In this document: piece after piece, positions 1 through 12,500 of the stretch
Numbering within the stretch: the stretch's first letter is position 1
Layout: each line of letters opens with the position of its first letter
From: Gari tellinella
Taxonomy: Eukaryota; Mollusca; Bivalvia; Cardiida; Psammobiidae
Reading direction: 5' to 3'
Length of the DNA: 64,000 nt
NCBI GenBank assembly: GCA_922989275.2
Contig: OV277856.1
Coordinates: 82,541,038 to 82,605,037 of the forward strand
Translations under genes and position numbers: made by a program
The notes under the pieces: model-generated
Databases searched by the model: none
What the model saw: only the letters and a program-made list of their open reading frames with translations
What the model was told of the DNA's origin: nothing

Positions 1-87
1 CTTCAACAGGAAAGAGTGCAGACTCAATTCAGACTGATTAGAATTAGAAAACAGTGCAGACCATAATAAGATCTTGGTATATACTGT

Positions 88-287
88 TTAACCCTTTACC
101 TGATAGTCTATTTCTAGTATTGAGGATATGTGACCTCTTAAAGCAGGTTGAAAGTAAAGCAGAATGCAAGAATATAGAAATTATTCCCTATAATATATAT
201 TTATGACCGATTAAATTGGAACTATTTTCTTCAGCGGAAGAATAAATCATATTCGCTAAAAGACGCTTCTATGGGGGAAAGGGTTAA
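88..287 (+). mobile_element. hairpin MITE family A (TTAA ends), decayed centre
   Basis: Starts TTAACCCTTTACC and ends GGGGGAAAGGGTTAA. Half of the central hairpin is lost. Confidence 0.8.
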
Positions 288-382
288 AAGATTATCAATA
301 TAGGCTATCAAAAGATTTTGTACTTAATTTTAAATTTATGGAAGAATTTGCTATAAGTAATTGATGAGCAACAAAGATTTAC

Positions 383-505
383 CTCTTTATATCCCTCTGA
401 TACTCAGGTATACCATACAGCAGTCCTGTTCTCTCTATTAACACTGGTAACAGCTCCACATTGAAGTCCAGGGTCCCCTCTTCCAATATGACATTAAACC
501 AAACC
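383..505 (-). CDS. AP5Z1: AP5Z1 exon 14 (last exon inside the window)
   Basis: The acceptor is TCTCAG and the donor GTAAAT. It encodes VWFNVILEEGTLDFNVELL and PVLIERTGLLYGIPEYQRD. It ends in phase 2, so the gene continues left of position 1. Confidence 0.92.
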
Positions 506-3500
506 CTGAGACACACAAGTATTGTTATTTATTATTATTATATCAGTTTTATATAGCACTCTTTCTACAGTTTTAAATAGCACTCTTTTTACACAAGAGA
601 TGTGCGTACCATTGGTATATAACAGGAACTATGCCATTTCTTATTTAAATGTTATAAAATGTATTAACTCTTTTAAACACTTTGTTACTCTTGTGGGTTA
701 TTAAGTTCCCTTGAGGATCTTTTAATTTAACACAACAAGAACACGTGGTAGTTTAATAAGTACTGGTCTAAATTAGCAAACAGTGTAGAGCCTAGTCAGG
801 GTCTACATTGTTTGCCAATGTAAAGGGTATATTTTAAACAGGTCCATGATGTTGAAAATTAAGGTGAAATGTCCTATACAACAATTAAACTATGATGTAC
901 ATATATTCAATTTAGAATTATGTTTTGCCATTTGCCAGAATAAAAGAAAAGATACGTATAGCTTATATTATCAGGACAAGGAAGAAGCATTAACCCCATT
1001 ACCCCATAGCTTGATTCTAGTTTTGAAAATAAGTGACCACTTAAAGCAGATTGAAAGTAAAGCAGAATGCACCTTATGATGCATTCTGCTTTACTTTCAG
1101 ACTGCTTTAAGCTATCATCTGCTAGAATATAATACATAATTCTTATAATACATATCCATAGCTATATAAATCTGATCTCTTTTCTTCAGAGAAAGAATTA
1201 ATGAAAGGCGTAAAAAGGCATATTTATGGGGTAATGGGTTAAAAGGCATATTTTGTGGAATAGGTTGATGTATGGATGTATTTCTATGAGAGACAGTGTT
1301 AATATTCACCTGATTAACCCTTTACCCAATAACCCGTTTATAACATTAGATACAGGTGATCACTTAAAGCAGGTTGAAAGCAAAGCAGAATGTGCCTTAA
1401 GGCACATTCTGCTTTTCTTTCAGCCTGCTTTAAACTATCATCTGCTAGGCTATATAAAATATTTGTTATTGTAATTGTTCATGAGGGTATAAACTGGAAC
1501 TATTTTCTTCAGCGGAGGAATAAATTAAATACGCTAAAAGTCGCTTCTATGGGGGAAAGGGTTAAACCCATTTCCAATAAATATGGCTGTTAATGCCTCT
1601 AATTATTCTTACATTAAAAAAACATTCTTAGCTAGGAAGTCATGAACATTAAACACAGAGACAGTTCCAGTGTCTTTCCAGAATGAATGATGAATGAATG
1701 GACCGCGCCTTTCCAGATAGAAGCTTAAAGCAGGTTGAAAGTAAAGCAGAATGTTCCGGCAGGAGCATTCTGCTTTTCTTTCAACTTACTTTAAGTGATA
1801 ACCTGTCTTTAAAACTAGAATCAGATTATAGGAGAAACAGTGAAAACAAGCTATAGAGGCAATGTTTAATCTTAGATGATGGATGTTTGTACAGTTACCT
1901 GAGCAGCACTGGTACCACCTGATAACACACCAGGACACGGGGATGATCTGTCATATCCTGTAATGCTGAATGAAACCTGTCCAGTCTAGAAAAACAAACA
2001 GTAAATTAGTTACTCATTGAAGCCTAGCCATGGGTATACTCAGTACCTGTGAAAAGTACATGTGTCCTGTGCAAACAGTAAAGACCCAGATCAGAGGGCT
2101 CCTGTAGGATCTGCACTGTTTGTCATGTTGCAAACAATTTGTAGAAACAACCCGAAATTGTTAGAAACTGGAATTGTCCAAATAAAGTTTAAGGGTAGAG
2201 GTGAAACATATGTTGGTTCTTTGGTATATACAAATGAGGCTTCCCAAACAGTTGTATGTTTGGAAGTGAGTCAATTATATAGTGCTACAAACATCTCTTG
2301 ATGTGAGCTTAAGCTTTGCATCGACAGGGTTTGTTGTTGCTGGTCTCTAGGTTTGCACATTACAAATGGTGGCAGCGGTGGGATAATGACAACTACCAGA
2401 CCAAAGTTGCCTTTCGCACGATTCTCCCAAGGTCAAAGTCTCGGGAAGAGACTTCTCAGGGGGAAGAGTTATGTAACATACGTGGTTTGTTGGTATATGC
2501 AAATGAGGCTTCCAAACCGTTGTATGTTTGGACGTGAGTCAATAATATACATGTAGTGCTACAAACATTTCTTGATGTGAGCTGACAGTAGGCTGTCAAT
2601 ATAGCGGGAAAACTCCTTGAAGAGATTTCTGTTTTACTTTCAGCCTGCATTAAGCCCCATAGCCTGTTTCTGGTTTTGAAGAAAAGTGACCACTTAAAGC
2701 AGGTTGAAAGTAAAGCAGAATGTGCCTTAAGGCACATTCTGCTTTACTATGCTTTAAGCTACCATCTGCTAGAATATAGAAAACAATTCTTATAATACAT
2801 ATTCATAACTGTAAAAAATTGGAACTATTTTCTTTTATGGAGGAATAAATTAAAGGTGTAAAAAATGTCTTTATGGGGTAATGGGTTAACATATGGCACC
2901 AACCTGTTGATTGTGTCTCCATGTCCCCCTTCAGCACGAGTGAAGAAGTTAAACATTGAGCGATACATGGCATTCTTGAAAGCCTCAATAGAATTGGAGG
3001 GTTCCTGGTCTGTGTTTATCACACTGATGTTTTTCAAGTCTACATGTTTCATCTTCTCCATGATGTCAAGTGCTGCTGTCATACACGGTAGGTCTAATAA
3101 TGAATGGAACACTTCGAGGGCAGTCGAGGGCGACATCATGGCAGGAACAATGTCAGTAAACTCTGTTATAAATGTCCTTGGACTCCAGGCCAGAACCTGA
3201 ACACAAAGCATTTCAATAGGAATAAATAGAATTATGAATAGCACCTATAGTTTTGTTTGTAATTTGAACTTTGTTTGTCTATTTGCATTTCATCATCCCC
3301 TTCCCTACAACATGCTTAATTTTTATTTATTTTTTATAGATTTTAGATCTTATGACCTTTCTATCTTTAAATGATCTTTTAACTGGGCTTCACCCAGTGT
3401 GGTGTAAACAGTTTAATAGACATACCTTAAGAATGTTTGGGAAGTAAGTTGCCATGACTTTATAGTCCAGGGTCAGAGCTTCCAGGTTATCCAGGATAAA

Positions 3501-6500
3501 CAGAATGATTTCAAAGCTGACACTCTGTGAGTTGAAATACCGCAGCAGCATCCTGTGGAACACTGTCTTCAACTCAGACGTAGGGTCATACGCAATAGCT
3601 CCACCTGGTAAAGAAATAGTTTGAGCTCTAAGGTAGATAAAAAAATTTATTCCACTTTTTAAGTCTTATTTTAAATTTGCTTTAACCCATTACTTCATAG
3701 ATACACATTTTTATGCCTTTATTCTATATCGCCATAGAAGAAATTACATGTACATGTAGTTCCAATCTAACTAATCATGAACATGTATCATAAGAAATTG
3801 TTTCTATAGTCTAGCAGATGGTAAAGCAGAATGTGTCTTAACCCTTTCCCCAATAGAAGCGACTTTTAGCGTATTTAATTTATTCCTCCGAGGAAGAAAC
3901 TAGTTCCAGTTCATACCCTCATGAACAATTACCATAACAAATATTTCTATATAGCCTAACAGATGGTAGTTTAAAGCAGGCTGAAAGTAAAGCAGAATGT
4001 GCCTTAAGGCACATTCTGCTTTACTTTCAACCTGCTTTAAGTGATCACCTGTCTTTAATATTATAAATAGGTTATTGGGTAAAGGGTTAAGGCAAATTTT
4101 GCTTTACTTTCAACCTGCTGTAAATGGTCACCTATCTTCAGAACTAGAAACAGGCTATGAAGTAAAATATTAAAGACATAGAATTTAGTCATGTCATGAT
4201 ATGAAACATTTAGGTTGTGTTAAAATGTTCCAATTACTTCCTTTTGAGGTTCACATCATGAACTAGAAACAGGCTATGTAACGGGATTTTGGTCAGATCC
4301 AATAGAGTTAAAAAAGTTGTTGATATCACTTTTTGTGACGTCACGTCAAAATTAGTTTACTGACGTCGCGGTAATCAATTTTGTGTTTTTTCTGTAAAAA
4401 CGTCATTTAAACATATATAATAAATGAATAGATATGAAAAATATTTAATTTTGCATGTTTCTAGTATATGCCCTGTTATGCAAAAATATGAAATAACAAG
4501 AGCACTGCAGTGCGGCAAAATACGCCCGTCATGGTCGGCGGGTGTCAAAGTCGTCCGGACTCAGGCCGACTGGAAAAAGTCGCCCGGAGTGTAGGCCCAA
4601 CTAGCGATCTCAAAAAGACTATGCTGTAGTATTGCGATAGCTCAAGTACTATCCCGATAGTATTGCGATAGTCAAGAAACTATTGCAATACTATCACGAT
4701 AGTTTTTCTACCAACTGTTTTCTCATAAACAAATGCTCTTTGGGCGTATTTACATACTTTGGATATATCACGGAATTTTGACAATAGAGGGGGCATAACT
4801 CTGCTAAAAATAGTCGCCAACGTCTGAAATTAAACAGGAACGAAAATTCACAGGTGCCTTCCCTGTATGATGAGAAAGCTTATAAATATGAAATTTGGTT
4901 ACAATAGACAAAATGTAAGTAAAATTATTATCAGGAAACAATATAAAAATTGTGTGAAGGGGCATAACTCTGAAAAAACGGAGTCATACCAAAAACCCGT
5001 AATATATATTAAGTCACTTCATTCATTGTATCACCATATCAAATTTGAAATCAATTGAATAAAAAATAAAAAAGTTCTGTTGTTTTTTTTAAAAAATGCC
5101 CATTTTTGACAATAAAGGGGCATAACTCTGCTAAAAATAGTCGCCAACGTCTAAAACGCAAAATTGTCCGAACTATTGTGGTATGGAATATTTGTAGGAA
5201 GTTTAATCAAAATCGGTCAATAAATGAAGGTGAGAGAGCGCTAAGAAGAAAAGTTAACGGACGAAGTGTGGCTTATTTTAAATTTTAAGTATGTAAAGGG
5301 GCATAACTCATAGAAAAATAATTTTAACAGGAACCAAAATTCTCAGGTGCCTTCCCTGCATGATGAGAAAGATAAATATGAACTTTGGTTACAATAGACA
5401 AAATGTAAGTAAAATTATTATCAGGAAACAATATTTTGTTAAAAAAATTGTGTGAAGGGGCATAACTCTGAAAATACGGAGTCAAACCAAAAACCCGTAA
5501 TATATGTTAAGTAACTGCATTCATTGTATCACCATATCAAATTTGAAATCAATTGAATAATAAAAAAAAAAGTTCTGTTTTTTTTTAAAAAATGCCCATT
5601 TTTGACAATAAAGGGGCATAACTCTGCTAAAAATAGCCGCCAGCGTCTGAAACGCAAACTCGTCCGAGCTATTGTGGTTTGGAACATTTGTAGGAAGTTT
5701 TATCAAAATCGGTCAATAAATGAAGGTGAGAGAGCGCTAACAAGAAAAGTTAACGGACGGACGTACGGACGGACAGTGCTGGGGATACCATAATACGACC
5801 GTCGATGACGGGCGTATAAAAATAGGGGGTACCCGAACTGGATTTTTTCTTAATAGCTTATTTAGGGTATACCCCTAATTATCCGGAGACACATGCTTTT
5901 GATAATAAAATCTCAGAATAACCCTATTCAGTTTTGTAATTTACCTAATTTGTTGGGTTATACATATTTTTTCATAAAATGGAAAAAAATTGGAGCAAGT
6001 AGCACCAAAAACATGAAAACAGCACACTATCCATCAAAAAGGGAACAAATAAAATTGTTATTTTTCAAAGTTTTTTCTTCTACTGTTCTTTCATTCAGAT
6101 TTTTATAATTTTCCACAAATATTGCTGAAGCATTCATTCACTGAAATCACACATAAAAAATAGATGTACCGGACTTAGTTTTTCTAAGAAATTTAAATGT
6201 CTGCTTTGAAACTAACACTTATAAATCCAATTACATAGGGCTATATACAAATGCTATATGATAATCACTTTAAAATGCTTAAATGGATCCAAATCCATAC
6301 AGTTCAATCGTCAACGATATATCACTATTCTAATCGTGGTCGCCAAATGCAGGTATGATTGCATAATTTAGCCTATTGAGATAGAAAAAATAAAAATACG
6401 CATATAAACATTAATCATGGAGTAATGGTCAAAGGGAGGTAAATTATGCAAATATTTTGCATGAGTCGTCTCCCATTGACCGTTAACCTCCAAAAGTGGA

Positions 6501-9500
6501 GCGAGTAATCGAGCTTGAAAAATAGAAATCCCAGGATTTTTAAAAATAAAATTATGACAGCCCTGAGTCTAACATAGGCTAGACTTCATTGGAATCTGGA
6601 ATTGACCATTTGAAGTGTCATGGTTGAATGAGTTAACCCATTACCCCATAAATACACCTTTTATTCATCCCTCCATTGAAGAAAACAGTTCAAATTTACA
6701 GTCATGACTATGCACCATAAGAAATATGTTCAATATCCTAGCAGATAATAGCTTGAAGCAAGCTGAAAGTAAAGCAGAATGCGCCTTATGGCGCATTCTG
6801 CTTTACTTTCAATCTGTTTTAAGTAATCACTTGTCTTCAAAACTGGAAACATGCTATGGGTGAATGGGTTAAGTAGCCCATGGAAATGCTTACAGTGGTT
6901 GATGATGAACTGGAGTATAACCAGGTAGAGCTTTGGGTTGTGTTCATCTAGGGCAGGCTGGGTGGCCAGTCTCTTTAGTTCCCTGAAGGCTTTAGGAATC
7001 TGACTGCCGTCGATCTTACACACCAAGTCCAGGAGCTTCACAGTCTCTAACAAACACTGAAATCAAACAGGCTCAACCATAACAATCAACATCAATTCAA
7101 ATGATCAGCATCTTAAATCAGGGTCTGCAGTTGGTAAAAATTGTATTAAGCGCTAATTCAAAATTGTAATGAACATGCAACAAGGCTGATGTACATGACA
7201 CGAGTGAACAGACATCATGGCCATTTAACTGCATCAGCCAGAGCTGCCCAAATTTCTGACATCTTCGGATATTTCTTAATTTCTCTTGATATAGGGATTT
7301 TTTAAATGAAGTCTTCAGATTTTTGCTCTTGCTTTTCAATTTTAGACTTGGCGTTGTTGTTTTTTTTAATTTGACTTGGCTTTTTTTTACTTGGGAAACA
7401 TTGCTATTGGTATCAAACAGTTTAGATCCAGATCAGATGCCACATAACCTAGCATATGATCTGGAACCAAACTGTTTACATAGTTATGTTAGTATTATAA
7501 AGTCTGGCTGTGAAAGGGTTAAAGGTACAATTCCTAAAACTGCTCTTGATAATTTGGAAATCTTTGATAAATTCATTGTGGTGCTACATACTGATAAAAA
7601 TGTCTGAAATAGTACATCTCAAATATTGACAAATTTGTATATGTAACAGGGCTCCAGATAAGCCCGCGTACTCAGTGAAATACGTGAACGTTTCGACCAT
7701 GTACGCATTAATTTCAAATTATTGAAGTACTGTGTACGTGAGAAATTCTCAGGGACTCGTGTATCAATTCAAAAGCCGAGTTTTTGTCATGCCGAGATTT
7801 GCAAATAGTTAACCGCGACATAGTCAAATTTTATTGATTTGCGGTCTCATAGCTTTGTTTTATCGTATGGTAATTTTTTACTTGCACACCTTTAGCAAAG
7901 GGGGGTTACTGCGCACTCGCATTCATATACATCTATATCTTCACTGATATATGGACGATAAAATCCAAGTTCTACGAAAAATGTTTTGGTTGAATACCTC
8001 GCAACAAAATGTCAATCTTAGCACAGAAGAGTCAGAAAAACAATAGAAAGTTGAAAACCGTCGGTTGTCAGCTAATTGATTTAAGAAAAACTAACACCTA
8101 ATGAAACTTGTGGTAGTTTGTTGAAAGATATAAATTCGAACGTTGTTTCATGGGCGGAGAAAAAAGCGCATAAGTGGCTAAAATGTTAGATTCTTGAAAA
8201 TCGTAATTTACATACATCGTAACATGTATTTTCTACTTCTACTTTATTACTCCCTACTGTCAATTTCTGACAATGACAGGGAGGTCGGGGACAGTGTTAA
8301 AAAAAGTAAAACATAATGATAAACAATGCAGAGCTAAAAGATCAATTATAATCAGAGGATAAAAAGTTTAAAAACAACTTATGCAGTTAGGGGTTGTGAG
8401 ATCTAAGGCTGGCAGTGAAGCTTGTGAGACCAGGCCTTAGTGCTGTATGGTAGTTTATTCCAAAGTTTGATGGTAGGTGGAAAGAATGAGTTTGAGTGAT
8501 ACTGTGTCCTAGTAGTGAAATGTATGACAAAGTTGAAATTTCTGGATGGATTAAAATGTTTATGGTCTACAACTATCAGGTTATCTAAAATTGTATATAG
8601 CATTATTACTGAGGCATTATTTATCTGTTCTTCTAAAGTTGGCTATTTAACCCACGATCTGCCGATGAATTGAAAATCCATGTGAACTTATTAAAAAATC
8701 TGGGGACTGATTGTTTTCAAAATTGATCAGTACTGTACTGATTAGCAGAAAAATTATCTGGAGCCCTGTGTAACATTGTAGAATCCAAATATTTTAAGTT
8801 TAAATTTCATAGAATCAATGTTTGACCCAAAATGAACATCCATACAAAATTTCAGTAGCCTTGCAGATATATTAAGCTTTAAAACAAACAGTCCAAAAAA
8901 CTTTAACCTTGGTCCATGCTCACGCTCATGTCAGGGGTAAAGCATAAGCTAATCTGTTCTACAAACAGGTGAGCTAAATATATGTGAAATTTATATAATT
9001 GATGAAACAGTTGTATCTGATAGTATGTCTACGGTATTGAACACAAGTATAACTGGCATCTTCATGGTGTAGGAAGCAGAAATGTACAGTCGAACTTCGA
9101 TATCTCGAAGTCAGTTTTGTCGAACATACCTGTAAAATCCGTGGGTATGTGGGTTGATGCATAAGAAAGGCTCTTTACAGTACTAACTATTTAATGTCTA
9201 AAGCTAACTACATTTCTATACATATTATCAAACTCTGTGTATCGGAACTCTAATGGGAACTGACCCCTATTAATTATATGCTATTAGAGAGGCATCAGTC
9301 TGCTAGTAGGCGGGGCTACATATTTGATAGACAGTTACATGGTAACAACACTACATCCCCTCTTTACTTAGAATTAAACTATTGGACGTCTGTTTAAAAT
9401 CGGTTGTAAATTTTCGAACAGTCAGAAAGTATAAACATTAACACTGCAATTAGGTTAATCCTGTTTACGGTCTATCAACACAGACTGTCAAAGTTATGTC

Positions 9501-12500
9501 CATGGCCGACTGATTAATGTTGAATCTCCAGCCTTCGTTCTGGGTTAATGTCCATTCAACTGATTACACGGGTTGGTTAAAGTCATTAGGAACACGTGGC
9601 TGTCCAGTTTACGATCTGGTTGTAAATTCCTGCACAGAGTGTTATTGTCTGCAATGCGGATTTTGCATTTGATGAGGTTAGAGATAGCTCAAATAGGCTG
9701 TTTAGTTCAAGAACAAATTAATGAATTAAGAATTATGATGACTACAAACTAAATGTAAAATCATGTAAATGATGCTTAACACATTTTCAATTTATGAAAT
9801 ATACTAAATGTTGCACTACACATTCTATTAAATTCACAGTACAATTTGCTTATATTGAACAACTCTTATTAATACACACATATAACAATGGATAATTATG
9901 CCATTGCTTAGCTGTTATAACCACTTGATAAACACATATAATAATGGATTATTGTGCCATTGCTTATATGTTATAAACACATACACAACATTTCCCTTTG
10001 GTTAAGTTTTAGATGTATGTAATCCATAGTGAATATTCTAATTTCTTGTGTTTATTTGACAATGGATTATTATGCCATTGCTTCACTTTTTCACTGATAT
10101 AACCTTATAAGAAATCTGGGGGCCTGCGTCTTCTTGTTGATCTACGCAGCTGTGTTTCTGGATCTGCAATGTTTTCGTTCCCGTCGCTATCATAAACAGG
10201 TGGTGAATTTAACACATGTTTGAACTTTGATGAGTTTCTTGTTATTTGTTTGTCATGTCGTCTGGCGGTGATTAATGTTCCCTTTTTGTTTATTATTTCA
10301 TAGGGCTTTGGATCAAACGGTGTTGTCCACTTGTTGTGTTTATCCTGTTTAACTAGAACTTTGTCACCAATTTTGAAGTTTGATGGCTTTGCGTTTCTGC
10401 GGTTATCAGCATAAAGTTTCATTTTGTCTTTAGCCTGCCGGTCTGCACGTTTTGCTTGTTTGTGAACCTTTGTTTTCTTCGATTTGATTGGCAAATTAGG
10501 TAATTTGATATTGATTGGTCGTCCGAAAAACAGTTCAGATGGGGTTTGTTTGGTTGTTGAATGTGGCGTTGCACGATAATTTCTCAAGAATGCGTACATG
10601 TCCTGTTTCCAGCATGAGCCTTGTGTTTGAGCGGCGCGAATCGACTTGCCAACCGAACGCATAAATCTCTCACATTCACCGTTTGCTTGCGGCCATAAAG
10701 GAGTTATTTTTCTATGTTTAAATCCCAAATATTCCGCAAATTGTTCAAATCTATGAGAGTTCATTGGTGCGCCATTATCACTTTTTACAACTTTCGGAAT
10801 TCCAAATTCAGAGAAGATTTTATCCAATACCGGAATAACTGAGTTAGCGTTTATTGAACTCATTACTTCAACTATTGGAAACCTTGAATAATCATCAATG
10901 ATCACGAGTAGGTATTTTCCATCGGGAAATGGTCCACAAAAGTCCATACTGACTTCATCGAAGGCATGTTCTGGCATTTTACTCATTTGCAGCGGCTCGG
11001 GCGTTTGTTTGTTTACCGATGCTAGACAGGGTATACAGCTTTTGCATGTCTCTTCCACTAATTTGTCAATGCCTGGAAAATAAGTTTTTTCCCTAAGCAG
11101 TTGTTTCGTACGCACTATACCTTGGTGTCCTTCATGAGCGATCGATATGCATTTCTTCTGTAGAGATTTCGGAATCACAAGCTTTGAATCATGAAGTAAC
11201 AATTCACCTGTGTCCAATGTGACAACTGTTAAGTCATTTTTGCAGCGCGAAAGAGTATCAAGTGTACTGTTTTGGTGGTACACTGTATTCCATGTGCCAT
11301 TTTTAACGTTTGACATTGCCGTTTGTAAGTCGCTGTCCTTTTGTGTTTCGCTGATAATGTCCTCTAGTTTCATTGCTTTGGGTACATTATGATTTGCGAT
11401 GAAAGACAGATATTCCTCAGCTATTTTTGAAGACGAACTTGTGTCCTTGCTGTTTAAGTCCGGATGTCTGCTTAAATAGTCTGACATGTTTGACTCGCCA
11501 GGTTTGTAGATCACTTTAAAGTCATAGGCTTGAAGTCTGAGTCTCCAACGTTCGATACGGGCTGGCGGTTTAGATTTCGGATTGTTATAAATCGTTTCTA
11601 AGGCTTTTGCGTCACTTATCAGCACAAACCTATGTCCGAACAGGTATAAGTGCCAATGCTCGATTGCCCATACAATTGCCAGGCTTTCTTTCTCCGTTTG
11701 CGAGTAGCGTTTTTCTACATCCGTGAGCGATTTGCTTGCATAGCAGACTACGTTTCCATTCTGTAGCATTATTGCCGCAAGTCCCACGGGACTGGCATCC
11801 ACAATAACTTGGGTTTCTTTCCTTGGGTCAAAGTAGGTCATCACTGTCTCACTACTTAAACTGGCTTTCAATTGCTCGAATGCAGTCTGCTGCTCTTTTT
11901 CCCATTGCCATTTTGCATTCTTCTTTATGAGTTTCCGTAACGGTTCAGTAATTGTTGAATAGTTCGGTATGAATCTTGAGACATAGTTGGTCATTGCTAA
12001 GAATGAGCGTATTTCCGAGACGTTTATCGGCGATGGAGTGTTCTTTATTGTTTCACACTTTTTCGGATCAGCAGACATGCCATTTTCACCAAATATGTAT
12101 CCATAGAACTCAAGCTTTCGTTTGTTGAATTCACATTTGTTTTGGTTTAGTGTCAATTGTTTTTCCTGAAGTCGCATGAGTGTTGCTTCAAGTCTAATGT
12201 CATGCTCCTGTTGTGTAGATCCATACACTATTATGTCATCGCTGATATTGCGCACACCGTCTAGACCTTGCAGAGCATTGCGTAATGTGTTTTGAAATAT
12301 TTCAGCAGCACAATTAATCCAAAAACTTAGTCTTTTGTATCGACGTAATCCAACGTGTGTTGTGAATGTTGTAATATTACGTGCTGATTCTGATATTTCT
12401 AGCTGATGGTAACCTTGATTTAGATCTAGTTTTGAAAAGAATTTTGCTCCATTTAAGTCCAAGATCATGTCATCAATTGTTGGAATTATGTGACGCGTGC

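Noticed and set aside
2825..3244. 139-residue single-exon gene on the minus strand
   Set aside because: Its middle is AP5Z1 exon 12; the ends run through splice sites into intron and MITE.
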